Assembly (NCBI RefSeq): GCF_020215665.1
Contig: NZ_CP084061.1
Location: 62,001 to 126,000, forward strand
Origin: Blautia parvula
GTDB taxonomy: Bacteria; Bacillota; Clostridia; Lachnospirales; Lachnospiraceae
Direction of reading: 5' to 3'
Length of the DNA stretch: 64,000 nucleotides
Part shown: piece after piece, positions 39,644 through 48,389 of the stretch
How positions within the stretch are numbered: position 1 is the first letter of the stretch
How the letters are laid out: every line of letters starts with the position of its first letter
The notes under the pieces: model-generated
Seen by the model: the letters and a program-made list of their open reading frames with translations, nothing else
The model's database searches: none
Told to the model about the DNA's origin: nothing
Made by a program: the position numbers and the translations under genes

Positions 39644-40582
39644 ATGGGAAAAACAGCATTTATATTTCCGGGCCAGGGAGCACAGTATGTGGGAATGGGC
39701 CAGGATTTTTACGATACAATGCCTGTCTGCAGACAGGTGATGGATAAAGCCGGTGAAATTACCGGCCTGGATATTCCGAAAATATGTTTTACAGAAAATG
39801 AGGAGATCCATATTACTGAGTATACACAGATTGCCATGCTGAGTGTGGAGGCAGCCATATTAAAGGCGCTTGAGCAGGAGGGGCTTGTACCTGACGTGAG
39901 CGCGGGTCTGAGCCTGGGCGAGTACGGAGCCTGCATCGCTTCGAGGGTGCTCTCTTTGGAGGATGCCTTCTTTGTTGTGCGCAAGCGCGGAATTTTCATG
40001 CAGGAGGCTGTTCCGTCAGGCGGCGCCATGTCCGCAGTCATGGGAACAGATGCGGCAGTGATCGAACAGGCCTGTCAGGAGACAGAAGGCATTGTCTCCA
40101 TAGCCAACTATAACTGCCCGGGACAGATTGTCATTACCGGGGAGGAGAGGGCAGTGGCAGAGGCTTCCGAAAAACTAAAAGAGCTTGGTGCCAGAAGAAT
40201 CGTTCCCCTGAACGTGTCAGGGCCGTTTCATTCTGCCATGCTGACAGGAGCCGGGGAAAAGCTGGCAGAAGTTCTGGAACATGTGACAGTCGGGGAGCCA
40301 AAGATTCCCTACGCTGCCAACGTGACTGCCCAGTATGTGACAGAGGCCTCCCAGGCAAAGGATTTGCTGATCAGACAGGTATCCTCCTCCGTGAAATGGC
40401 AGCAGTGTGTGGAGACAATGATCGCGGACGGAGTGGACACTTTCGTGGAGATCGGACCCGGAAAGACACTGAGCGGATTCATGCGGAAGATCTGCCGCGA
40501 TGTGAAGATGCTGAACATCCAGACAACGGAAGATTTCACAAAAGCAGTGGAAACACTGAAAAAACAGAGTACAGAAGCATAA
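39644..40582 (+). CDS. fabD: Malonyl-CoA:ACP transacylase
   Basis: 312 residues. FIFPGQGAQYVGMGQ start, catalytic Ser in GLSLGEYGA, and the substrate Arg/His region (NVSGPFHSAML). Transfers malonyl from CoA to ACP. It follows acpP by 218 bases that carry a dispersed repeat; a CAAAGGAG site precedes ATG 39644. Confidence 0.95.
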   Translation: MGKTAFIFPGQGAQYVGMGQDFYDTMPVCRQVMDKAGEITGLDIPKICFTENEEIHITEYTQIAMLSVEAAILKALEQEGLVPDVSAGLSLGEYGACIASRVLSLEDAFFVVRKRGIFMQEAVPSGGAMSAVMGTDAAVIEQACQETEGIVSIANYNCPGQIVITGEERAVAEASEKLKELGARRIVPLNVSGPFHSAMLTGAGEKLAEVLEHVTVGEPKIPYAANVTAQYVTEASQAKDLLIRQVSSSVKWQQCVETMIADGVDTFVEIGPGKTLSGFMRKICRDVKMLNIQTTEDFTKAVETLKKQSTEA

Positions 40583-40620
40583 GCGAGATGTAAATAACCG
40601 GAAAAGTGAGGGAATATAGT

Positions 40621-41361
40621 ATGTTGGAAAATAAAGTAGCCTTAGTCACCGGAGCGAGCCGCGGCATCGGCAGAGCCATTGCCATTGCCCTTGCGGCGCA
40701 GGGAGCCGCCGTGGTGATCAATTATAACGGTTCAGAAGAACGCGCCCGGGAAACAGCCGACGCCATCAAGAGCCGGGGTGGCCGGGCATCTCTGTACCGG
40801 TGCAGCGTCGGAGACTTTCAGGCCTGCCAGGAGATGATCCAGCACGTGATCAAAGAATACGGGCATCTGGACATACTCGTAAACAATGCGGGGATCACAA
40901 GAGACAGCCTGATCATGAAAATGAAGGAAGAGGATTTTGACGCGGTCATTGAGACGAACCTGAAAGGCGCTTTCAATACCATCCGCCATGTTTCACGCCA
41001 GATGTTAAAGCAGAGAAGCGGAAAGATCATCAATATATCATCTGTGTCCGGAATCCTGGGGAACGCGGGCCAGGCGAATTACGCGGCCAGCAAGGCAGGT
41101 GTCATCGGGCTTACAAAGACCATGGCAAGAGAACTGGCAAGCAGAGGGATCACAGTCAACGCAGTGGCACCCGGTTTTGTGGCAACGGAGATGACAGATG
41201 TACTCAGCGAGGAGATCAAAGAGGCAGCCTGCGGTCAGATTCCGCTTGGAAAATTCGGAAAGCCGGAAGATATTGCTGAGATGGTGGTATTTCTGGCATC
41301 AGAAAAAGCAGATTACATTACCGGCCAGGTCATCAGTGTAGACGGCGGTATGAACATATAG
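40621..41361 (+). CDS. fabG: 3-oxoacyl-ACP reductase
   Basis: 246 residues. SDR: VTGASRGIGRAIAIALA, NNAGITRDSL, ISSVSGILGNAGQANYAASK (Ser, Tyr, Lys) and GQVISVDGGMNI. Reduces 3-oxoacyl-ACP with NADPH. ATG 40621 after GAGGGAA; the frame could begin at GTG 40606, but that site is worse. Confidence 0.95.
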   Translation: MLENKVALVTGASRGIGRAIAIALAAQGAAVVINYNGSEERARETADAIKSRGGRASLYRCSVGDFQACQEMIQHVIKEYGHLDILVNNAGITRDSLIMKMKEEDFDAVIETNLKGAFNTIRHVSRQMLKQRSGKIINISSVSGILGNAGQANYAASKAGVIGLTKTMARELASRGITVNAVAPGFVATEMTDVLSEEIKEAACGQIPLGKFGKPEDIAEMVVFLASEKADYITGQVISVDGGMNI

Positions 41362-41370
41362 GAGGATTTC

Positions 41371-42606
41371 ATGAAAAGAGTAGTAGTGACAGGGATGGGG
41401 GCCATTACCCCGCTGGGATTAAATGTGGATGAATTCTGGAATGGCATAAAGGAAGGAAAGCACGGGTTTGGGGAGATCACCAAATTCGATGCTTCCGAAT
41501 ATAAGGCGCACCTTGCAGGCGAAGTAAAAGGCTTCGTGGGCAAAGAATACATGGATGTAAAAGCGGCAAAACGTATGGAACTGTTCTGCCAGTACGCAGT
41601 GGCTGCAGCAAAAGAGGCCATTGCCCAGTCAGGATATTCCCTGGAAGAAGAGGACCCGTACAGAGTGGGATGCTCTATTGGTTCCGGCATCGGAAGTCTG
41701 CAGACTGTTGAGAGAGAGCACAAGAAACTGCTGGAAAAGGGACCGAACCGTGTGAATCCCCTTATGGTTCCCATGATGATCTCCAATATGGCAGCAGGAA
41801 ATGTGTCCATCCAGTTCGGTTTAAAGGGAAAGAGCATCAATGTGGTGACAGCCTGCGCGTCCGGTACACATTGTATCGGTGAAGCTTACAGAACCATTCA
41901 GTTCGGTGATGCGGATATTATGGTGGCAGGCGGCGCGGAGTCCTGTATTACCCCGGTGGGGGTCAGCGGTTTTGCGGCTCTGACTGCCCTTTCAAAATCT
42001 ACAGACCCGGAACGCTGCTCCATTCCTTTTGACAAAGAGAGAGACGGATTTGTCATGGGAGAAGGTGCAGGTATTGTTGTTCTGGAGGAGCTGGAGCACG
42101 CAAAGAAACGCGGCGCAAAGATCCTGGCTGAGGTTGTGGGATACGGCGCAACCAGTGACGCCTACCACATCACCTCTCCGGCTGAGGACGGAGAAGGTGC
42201 GGCGAGAGCCATGAAGAATGCTGTGGATGAGGCCGATATCTCCCTGGAAGATGTGACTTACATCAATGCCCATGGCACCAGCACACACCACAACGACCTG
42301 TTTGAGACAAGAGCCATCAAGAAGCTGTTCGGGGAACATGCATATAAAATGAAAGTGAATTCCACAAAATCCATGATCGGACACCTGCTGGGAGCAGCAG
42401 GAGCCGTGGAATTTATCGCCTGTGTGAAAGAGATGGAACATAATTTCGTACACGTAACCGCAGGATACCAGGTACCGGACGAGGAGTGCGACCTGGATTA
42501 TGTGACAGGAAACGGTGTGGAGATGGAAATCCCCTATGCACTTACCAACTCACTGGGTTTTGGCGGACACAATGCCAGCCTGTTGATCAAAAAGTACGAA
42601 GACTAG
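41371..42606 (+). CDS. fabF: 3-oxoacyl-ACP synthase II
   Basis: 411 residues. Condensing enzyme with Cys in NVVTACASGTHCIGEAY and the two His residues in NAHGTSTHHNDLFE and STKSMIGHLLGAAGA. Elongates acyl-ACP with malonyl-ACP. No FabH initiator is in the operon. Confidence 0.95.
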   Translation: MKRVVVTGMGAITPLGLNVDEFWNGIKEGKHGFGEITKFDASEYKAHLAGEVKGFVGKEYMDVKAAKRMELFCQYAVAAAKEAIAQSGYSLEEEDPYRVGCSIGSGIGSLQTVEREHKKLLEKGPNRVNPLMVPMMISNMAAGNVSIQFGLKGKSINVVTACASGTHCIGEAYRTIQFGDADIMVAGGAESCITPVGVSGFAALTALSKSTDPERCSIPFDKERDGFVMGEGAGIVVLEELEHAKKRGAKILAEVVGYGATSDAYHITSPAEDGEGAARAMKNAVDEADISLEDVTYINAHGTSTHHNDLFETRAIKKLFGEHAYKMKVNSTKSMIGHLLGAAGAVEFIACVKEMEHNFVHVTAGYQVPDEECDLDYVTGNGVEMEIPYALTNSLGFGGHNASLLIKKYED

Positions 42607-42616
42607 GAGGCCGCAT

Positions 42617-43114
42617 ATGGAATTTGATAAGATCATTCAGTTAATTAAGACAGTCAGTGACTCAAACCTGACCCAGTTTTCTATGGAGGAGGGCAGTCTG
42701 AAAATCTCCATGAAGACCAACAAACAGACCAAGATCATTGCAGCACCCATGATGGCACCTGCTCCCGGACCGGATATGGGCCCGGCAGCAGGCAGCCCTG
42801 CGATGCAGAACTTCCAGTCACAGGCAGGCCCGGCCCAGACAGAGGTTACATTCCAGGAAGCTGAGGAGACCATCCTCTCCGGAAATGTGGTGAAATCCCC
42901 GCTGGTAGGCACTTTTTATAATGCGTCCTCACCGGATGCGGAGGCATTTGTAAAAGTTGGAGATACTGTAAAAAAAGGCCAGGTTCTTGGAATCGTGGAA
43001 GCCATGAAGCTGATGAATGAGATTGAGTCTGAATTTGACGGAACCGTGGAACAGATTCTGGTGGAGAATGAAGAAGTTGTAGAGTACGGACAGCCCCTGT
43101 TCGTAATCCGTTAG
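42617..43114 (+). CDS. accB: Biotin carboxyl carrier protein
   Basis: 165 residues. N-terminal helix-strand, a Pro/Ala/Gly/Met linker (~residues 40-75), and the biotinyl domain with the biotin lysine in GIVEAMKLMNEIES. Shuttles the carboxyl group in acetyl-CoA carboxylase. Confidence 0.95.
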   Translation: MEFDKIIQLIKTVSDSNLTQFSMEEGSLKISMKTNKQTKIIAAPMMAPAPGPDMGPAAGSPAMQNFQSQAGPAQTEVTFQEAEETILSGNVVKSPLVGTFYNASSPDAEAFVKVGDTVKKGQVLGIVEAMKLMNEIESEFDGTVEQILVENEEVVEYGQPLFVIR

Positions 43115-43125
43115 GAGGCGTAGAT

Positions 43126-43554
43126 ATGAAACTGAACACAAAGGAAATTATGGAGATTATCCCTCACAGACAGCCGTTTCTGCTGATTGACACCATTGAG
43201 GAGCTGGAACCCGGTGTCCGCGCGGTAGGGAAAAAGTGTGTGAGCTACAATGAACCGTACTTTGCAGGACATTTCCCGAAGGAACCGGTCATGCCCGGCG
43301 TGCTTCAGCTTGAGGCCCTGGCTCAGGTAGGTGCAGTGGCAATTCTGAGCAAACCGGAGAATAAGGGAAAGACAGCGTATTTCGGAGGCATCAGCTCCGC
43401 GAAATTCAAGACAAAAGTAGTGCCGGGTGATGTACTGACCCTGGAGCTGGAGATCATCAGGGAAAAAGGGCCTATCGGCGTGGGAAAAGCAGTTGCCAGG
43501 AATCAGGACGGCAAAATAACCACATCCGCTGAGATGACATTTGCAATCGGATAG
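43126..43554 (+). CDS. fabZ: 3-hydroxyacyl-ACP dehydratase
   Basis: 142 residues, hotdog fold, with PHRQPFLLID, the catalytic His of AGHFPKEPVMPGVLQLEAL (Glu further on) and FGGISSAKFKTKVVPGD. Dehydrates 3-hydroxyacyl-ACP. The accC ORF overlaps its end, but the likely accC start lies 10 bases later. Confidence 0.95.
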   Translation: MKLNTKEIMEIIPHRQPFLLIDTIEELEPGVRAVGKKCVSYNEPYFAGHFPKEPVMPGVLQLEALAQVGAVAILSKPENKGKTAYFGGISSAKFKTKVVPGDVLTLELEIIREKGPIGVGKAVARNQDGKITTSAEMTFAIG

Positions 43555-43564
43555 GAGATCGGAT

Positions 43565-44905
43565 ATGTTTCAGAAGATATTAATCGCAAACAGAGGAGAA
43601 ATTGCAGTCCGCATCATCCGTGCCTGCAGAGAGATGGGAATTAAGACGGTGGCAGTCTATTCAGAGGCGGACAGGGATGCCCTTCACGCGCAGCTTGCGG
43701 ATGAGGCGGTCTGCATTGGCCCGGCGGCTGCACAGGAGAGCTATCTGAACATGGAGCGCATCTTAAGCGCCACCATCGCCACAAAGGCGGAAGCCATCCA
43801 TCCGGGATTCGGCTTTTTGTCTGAGAACAGCAAGTTTGTGGAGATGTGTGAAAAATGCAATGTGACCTTTATCGGCCCCTCCGCAGCAGTCATCAACAAG
43901 ATGGGGAATAAATCAGAGGCCAGAAGGACTATGATGGAGGCAGGCGTCCCTGTGGTCCCCGGCACCAAAGAGCCGGTGTACACTGTGGAGGAAGCACTGA
44001 AGGAAGCAGAAAAGATAGGCTTTCCCATAATGATCAAGGCATCCTCAGGCGGCGGCGGTAAAGGCATGCGCATATCTGAGAGCAGAGAAGACTTTGAAGA
44101 AAATTTCAGTACGGCCCAGAGGGAGTCTGTCAATGCATTTGCTGACAATACCATGTATCTGGAACGTTACGTGGGCAGGCCGCGCCACATCGAAGTACAG
44201 ATCATCGCAGACCGGTTCGGTCAGGTGGTACAGTTAGGGGAGCGTGACTGCTCCATCCAGCGCCGCCATCAGAAAATGATCGAGGAGTCCCCTTCCTGTG
44301 CCATCTCAGAAGAGCTTCGCAGGAAAATGGGGGAGACAGCGGTGCGTGCCGCAAAAGCGGTAGGTTACGAGAGTGCTGGGACCATAGAGTTTCTGCTTGA
44401 CAAAAGCGGTGAATTTTTCTTCATGGAAATGAATACCAGAATTCAGGTGGAGCATCCGGTAACGGAATTTGTCTCCGGCGTGGACCTGGTGAAGGAGCAG
44501 ATCCGGGTGGCGGCGGGACTTCCCCTGTCTGTGAAGCAGGAAGATATCTGCATGAGAGGCCATGCCATTGAGTGCAGGATCAACGCGGAGAACCCGGCAA
44601 AGAATTTCATGCCCTGTCCCGGCGTGATTGAGAATCTGCATGTCCCGGGCGGAAACGGTGTCCGCATTGACACAGCAGTGTATAACGGCTATCAGATACC
44701 GCCAAACTATGATTCCATGATCATGAAGGTCATTGTCCACGACAAGGACAGAGCGTCTGCCATTGCGAAAATGAGGAGTACGCTGGGTGAAGTGATCATT
44801 GAAGGGGTGCAGACAAACCTGGATTTCCAATATGATATATTGAACCAGAAGGATTTTCTGGATGGGAATGTGACTACACATTTTATAGAAGAGCATTACG
44901 AGTAA
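43565..44905 (+). CDS. accC: Biotin carboxylase
   Basis: 446 residues from ATG 43565 (ATAGGAG). KILIANRGEIAVRIIRACRE, the glycine-rich ATP loop KASSGGGGKGMRI, QRRHQKMIEESPS and MNTRIQVEHPVTE. Carboxylates biotin on AccB with ATP and bicarbonate. Its last four codons plus stop (HYE-stop) are duplicated 36 bases downstream. Confidence 0.95.
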   Translation: MFQKILIANRGEIAVRIIRACREMGIKTVAVYSEADRDALHAQLADEAVCIGPAAAQESYLNMERILSATIATKAEAIHPGFGFLSENSKFVEMCEKCNVTFIGPSAAVINKMGNKSEARRTMMEAGVPVVPGTKEPVYTVEEALKEAEKIGFPIMIKASSGGGGKGMRISESREDFEENFSTAQRESVNAFADNTMYLERYVGRPRHIEVQIIADRFGQVVQLGERDCSIQRRHQKMIEESPSCAISEELRRKMGETAVRAAKAVGYESAGTIEFLLDKSGEFFFMEMNTRIQVEHPVTEFVSGVDLVKEQIRVAAGLPLSVKQEDICMRGHAIECRINAENPAKNFMPCPGVIENLHVPGGNGVRIDTAVYNGYQIPPNYDSMIMKVIVHDKDRASAIAKMRSTLGEVIIEGVQTNLDFQYDILNQKDFLDGNVTTHFIEEHYE

Positions 44906-44941
44906 CCGTTTAGGCATCTGAACAGTTATCATTACGAGTAA
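44894..44941 (+). repeat. 12-bp direct duplication of the accC end
   Basis: CATTACGAGTAA occurs at 44894-44905 (the accC stop) and again at 44930-44941, with 24 bases between them that contain CTGAACAGTTAT, part of the type B dispersed repeat. This looks like a target duplication left by a small inserted element. Confidence 0.55.
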
Positions 44942-44954
44942 GGAGCAGGCAGAT

Positions 44955-46712
44955 ATGTCCAGATTAAAGGATTTATTCAAGAAGACTACCAATGTACAGG
45001 AGCCGGAGACCGAGGAGAGTAAAGTGCCCGGGGAAGAGACACCCGGCAGTGAAAACACCCCCTCCGTCCCGGAAGGTTTATGGGTCAAATGTCCCAAATG
45101 CGGGGAACTCCTCTACAAGGAAGACGTTGTAAAAAATGATTATGTATGTCCGAAATGCAAGGGATATTTCCGGATCAAGGCCAAGACCAGAATCCGTATG
45201 GTCGCGGACAAGGGATCTTTCCAGGAATGGTGTACAGGGCTTCATACCTTTAATCCCCTGGACTATCCGGAGTATGAGGAGAAGATTGCAAAACAGCAGG
45301 AAAAGACACACCTGGAAGAGGCTATCCGCATTGGTGAGGCCAGGATTGACGGCACCAGGGTGGTGCTGGGTGTCTGCGACGCCCGTTTTCTCATGGGGAG
45401 CATGGGATACGTGGTGGGGGAGAAGATCACCCGCTCCTTTGAGCGGGCCACAGAGGAAAAACTGCCGGTTATCCTGTTCTGCTGTTCCGGCGGTGCCAGA
45501 ATGCAGGAGGGCATGGTATCCCTGATGCAGATGGCAAAGACTTCCGCAGCCATTAAAAGGCACAGTGAGGCAGGGCTTCTCTATATTCCTGTGCTCACAG
45601 ACCCCACCACAGGCGGGGTGACAGCCAGCTTTGCCATGCTGGGAGATATTATCCTGGCCGAGCCGGGAGCGCTGATTGGTTTTGCCGGCCCGAGAGTTAT
45701 TGCGCAGACCATTGGACAGAAGCTGCCGGAAGGGTTCCAGAAACCGGAATTTCTGGTAGAGCACGGCATTATTGACGGAATCGTCACAAGGAACCTGTTG
45801 AAAAAAACCTTATCAGGGCTTGTGAAGTTTCATGAAAGAAAGAACGGCTACTGCCAGTTCACCAGGATTACTCTGCCGGAAATGGCGGAGGAAGGGGAGA
45901 AGAAACACAGACGCAGAAACCGGGATAAGAACATGACTGCCTGGGAGCGGGTGGAGACGGCAAGGGATTCCAAACGCCCCACCAGCCTTGACTATATAGA
46001 GACTGTTTTTGAAGAATTTATGGAACTGCACGGAGACCGGGCATTTCGGGATGACGGTGCCATTGTGGGAGGTCTGGCTGTGCTGGACGGGCAGCCGGTG
46101 ACCGTGATCGGTGTGCAGAAGGGGAGAAATACCAAGGATAACATTTTAAGAAACTTCGGCATGCCCTCCCCGGAAGGCTACCGAAAAGCCCTGCGCCTTA
46201 TGAAGCAGGCAGAAAAATTCAACCGGCCTGTCATCAATTTCATTGACACCCCGGGTGCATTCTGCGGCATCGAGGCAGAGGAGAGAGGGCAGGGGGAGGC
46301 CATAGCCAGAAACCTGCTGGAAATGTCTGACCTGAAGGTGCCTGTGCTGAGTATCGTTATCGGCGAAGGCGGAAGCGGCGGTGCGCTGGCCCTGGGTGTG
46401 GGCAATGAGGTCTGGATGATGGAAAATGCCACATATTCTGTGCTCTCACCGGAGGGATTTGCCTCCATTCTCTGGAAGGACAGCAAGAGGGCAAAGGAAG
46501 CGGCAGAGGTCATGAAGATCACAGCCAGGGACTTGAAGAATCTGGGAATCATCGAACATGTGATACCGGAGGATATTCCTGCCTGTGCCCAGAACCTGCC
46601 GGAGATTGCCGAGGATATGAAAAACCGTATGCACCAGTTCCTTTCAGAGATGGAAGGAAAGACACCGGAAGAGCTGGCGGCCCTCCGGTATGAGCGATTC
46701 AGAAAAATGTGA
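44955..46712 (+). CDS. accDA: Fused acetyl-CoA carboxylase carboxyltransferase beta-alpha (AccD-AccA)
   Basis: 585 residues. AccD part (1-~310): a Cys4 zinc ribbon at residues 46/49/65/68 (CPKCGELL ... CPKCKGYF), [20 protein letters not shown] and [17 protein letters not shown]. AccA part (~325-585): [60 protein letters not shown] and [15 protein letters not shown]. In most bacteria these are separate chains. No stop or frameshift between them is seen, so the fusion appears genuine. Confidence 0.9.
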   Translation: MSRLKDLFKKTTNVQEPETEESKVPGEETPGSENTPSVPEGLWVKCPKCGELLYKEDVVKNDYVCPKCKGYFRIKAKTRIRMVADKGSFQEWCTGLHTFNPLDYPEYEEKIAKQQEKTHLEEAIRIGEARIDGTRVVLGVCDARFLMGSMGYVVGEKITRSFERATEEKLPVILFCCSGGARMQEGMVSLMQMAKTSAAIKRHSEAGLLYIPVLTDPTTGGVTASFAMLGDIILAEPGALIGFAGPRVIAQTIGQKLPEGFQKPEFLVEHGIIDGIVTRNLLKKTLSGLVKFHERKNGYCQFTRITLPEMAEEGEKKHRRRNRDKNMTAWERVETARDSKRPTSLDYIETVFEEFMELHGDRAFRDDGAIVGGLAVLDGQPVTVIGVQKGRNTKDNILRNFGMPSPEGYRKALRLMKQAEKFNRPVINFIDTPGAFCGIEAEERGQGEAIARNLLEMSDLKVPVLSIVIGEGGSGGALALGVGNEVWMMENATYSVLSPEGFASILWKDSKRAKEAAEVMKITARDLKNLGIIEHVIPEDIPACAQNLPEIAEDMKNRMHQFLSEMEGKTPEELAALRYERFRKM

Positions 46713-46730
46713 GCCAGAAAGAGTTAGAGT

Positions 46731-47780
46731 ATGAGAAAACCATTGATGATAGGTGATTTGACAGCTAAGATACCTGTGATACAGGGCGGCATGGGAGTGG
46801 GGATCAGCCTTTCCCGTCTGGCGGGCAGTGTGGCTGCCTGCGGCGGTGTAGGCGTCATATCCACCGCGCAGATCGGCTGGCGGGAGCCGGATTTTCGGGA
46901 ACATCCCTTTGAGGCCAACTACAGAGCCATAGGGAAAGAAATCCAAAAGGCCAGGGAGATCGCAGAGGGCGGCATTATCGGCGTGAACATAATGGTAGCT
47001 ACCCAGAGATATGAGGAATATGTGAAAACTGCGGTGAAGGCAGGCGTGGATCTGATCATCTCAGGCGCCGGACTGCCCATTGACCTTCCGAAATATGTGG
47101 AGGGCACGAAGACAAAGATCGCCCCTATTGTATCCTCCCTGAAGTCCCTGAACGTCATCTGCCGTATGTGGGAGAGAAAGTATAAGAAGGCGCCTGATCT
47201 GGTGGTCATTGAGGGACCAAAGGCAGGAGGCCATCTGGGATTTTCCAGGGAAGAGCTGGATACCTTTACAGATGAGTCTTATGACGGCGTGATTCGCTCC
47301 ATTATTGAAAAGGTAAAGGAATACGGTGAGAAGTTCAGCAAAAAGATTCCTGTGGTAGTGGCAGGCGGCATTTATGACAGAGCGGATATGGACCATGCGC
47401 TTTCGCTGGGCGCAGACGGAGTACAGATGGGGACCCGGTTCGTGACGACGGAGGAGTGCGACGCCGCGCCGGAATACAAACAGGCATACATCCGGGCTGA
47501 AAAAGAGGATATCTGTATTGTGCAGAGTCCTGTGGGAATGCCGGGAAGAGCGATCAAAAATGCTTTTATGGACAGGGTGAAGACGGAAAAGTGCAGAATC
47601 GAACACTGCTATCACTGCATCGTCACCTGCAGGCCCGCAGAGATACCGTATTGTATCACACAGGCACTGGTGAATGCAGCGGAGGGAAGAGTGGAGGACG
47701 CGCTTCTGTTCTGCGGCTCCAATGCCTGCCGCTCCCATAAGATTGAAAAAGTGGAAGATATCATGAAAGAGCTTGGCTGA
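46731..47780 (+). CDS. FabK-like / nitronate monooxygenase family flavoprotein
   Basis: 349 residues. FMN-dependent barrel: IPVIQGGMGVGISLSRLAGS, ARGGIIG-like segment GGIIGVNIMVATQRYEEYV, EGPKAGGHLG, IPVVVAGGIYDRADMDHALS and GADGVQMGTRFVTTEEC. A C-terminal cysteine-rich tail (CYHCIVTCRPAEIPYC) is unusual for FabK. Co-transcribed at the end of the fab operon, where no other enoyl-ACP reductase is present, so it may do that step. Classic NMO activity is the alternative. Confidence 0.7.
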   Translation: MRKPLMIGDLTAKIPVIQGGMGVGISLSRLAGSVAACGGVGVISTAQIGWREPDFREHPFEANYRAIGKEIQKAREIAEGGIIGVNIMVATQRYEEYVKTAVKAGVDLIISGAGLPIDLPKYVEGTKTKIAPIVSSLKSLNVICRMWERKYKKAPDLVVIEGPKAGGHLGFSREELDTFTDESYDGVIRSIIEKVKEYGEKFSKKIPVVVAGGIYDRADMDHALSLGADGVQMGTRFVTTEECDAAPEYKQAYIRAEKEDICIVQSPVGMPGRAIKNAFMDRVKTEKCRIEHCYHCIVTCRPAEIPYCITQALVNAAEGRVEDALLFCGSNACRSHKIEKVEDIMKELG

Positions 47781-47814
47781 AATGAGAAGGTGCCGGGATA
47801 AGAAATGAAAAAGG

Positions 47815-47861
47815 AAAGCTGCTGATATCTGCGGGAAACCGCGGAGAGGGCAGCTTTTTTG
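47815..47861 (+). terminator. Terminator of the fab operon
   Basis: AAAGCTGC (47815-47822) pairs with GCAGCTTT (47850-47857 region), followed by TTTTT; an inner GCGG/CCGC stem adds strength. Confidence 0.8.
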
Positions 47862-47869
47862 TGTTTTAA

Positions 47870-47900
47870 GAGGCCCGGCCGAATGATTCGACCGGGCCTC
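47870..47900 (-). terminator. Terminator of the minus-strand membrane-protein gene
   Basis: GAGGCCCGG (47870-47878) and CCGGGCCTC (47892-47900) form a strong stem. On the minus strand it is followed by TTAAAAC. Confidence 0.65.
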
Positions 47901-47929
47901 CCTAAAAGAGGATTTATTTTATGAAGGCT

Positions 47930-48259
47930 TTACATGTTGACCTTCATTTTATATTTTTTCTCCTGATATCTGCTTCCCTGTTCTCTGCCTTCGGTGTGCT
48001 CATTTACAGTCCCGGTGTTTTGGACACTGTGGAAATCATTCAGATGTGCACTGCCGAATTCTTCTTCCATCCAGATGTGGCGGAAGTTCTTTTTCTGCTG
48101 AATAGCCTGGCAGAATCTGCCAATCACAAAAATGGTTTTATCCCGTAACCCCGTTTCTGTTGTGCGTCTGGAAGAACGAAGCCAGTATTCCATCAAAGTC
48201 CAGCAGACTAACAGGAATCCAGCGGCAAAAATTAAAGTGACTATCAATCTTTCCAACAT
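47930..48259 (-). CDS. Small membrane protein of unknown function
   Basis: 109 residues from ATG 48259 (AAAGGGGTG upstream). One N-terminal membrane helix (LIVTLIFAAGFLLVCWTLME), then a charged soluble tail rich in Lys/Arg/His. No family recognised. It has its own terminator; it probably is a real gene because of ribosome site and position. Confidence 0.5.
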   Translation of the reverse strand: MLERLIVTLIFAAGFLLVCWTLMEYWLRSSRRTTETGLRDKTIFVIGRFCQAIQQKKNFRHIWMEEEFGSAHLNDFHSVQNTGTVNEHTEGREQGSRYQEKKYKMKVNM

Positions 48260-48389
48260 TATGAACACCCCTTTCCACGTTTTACTTGTTATCTTTATAT
48301 TAATTCTTTTGATAAAAATAGTCAATGATTAAATGGAAGAAAAATCATATTTTCTAAAAATTTAATAGTATAACAGGATTCGTTTGATT

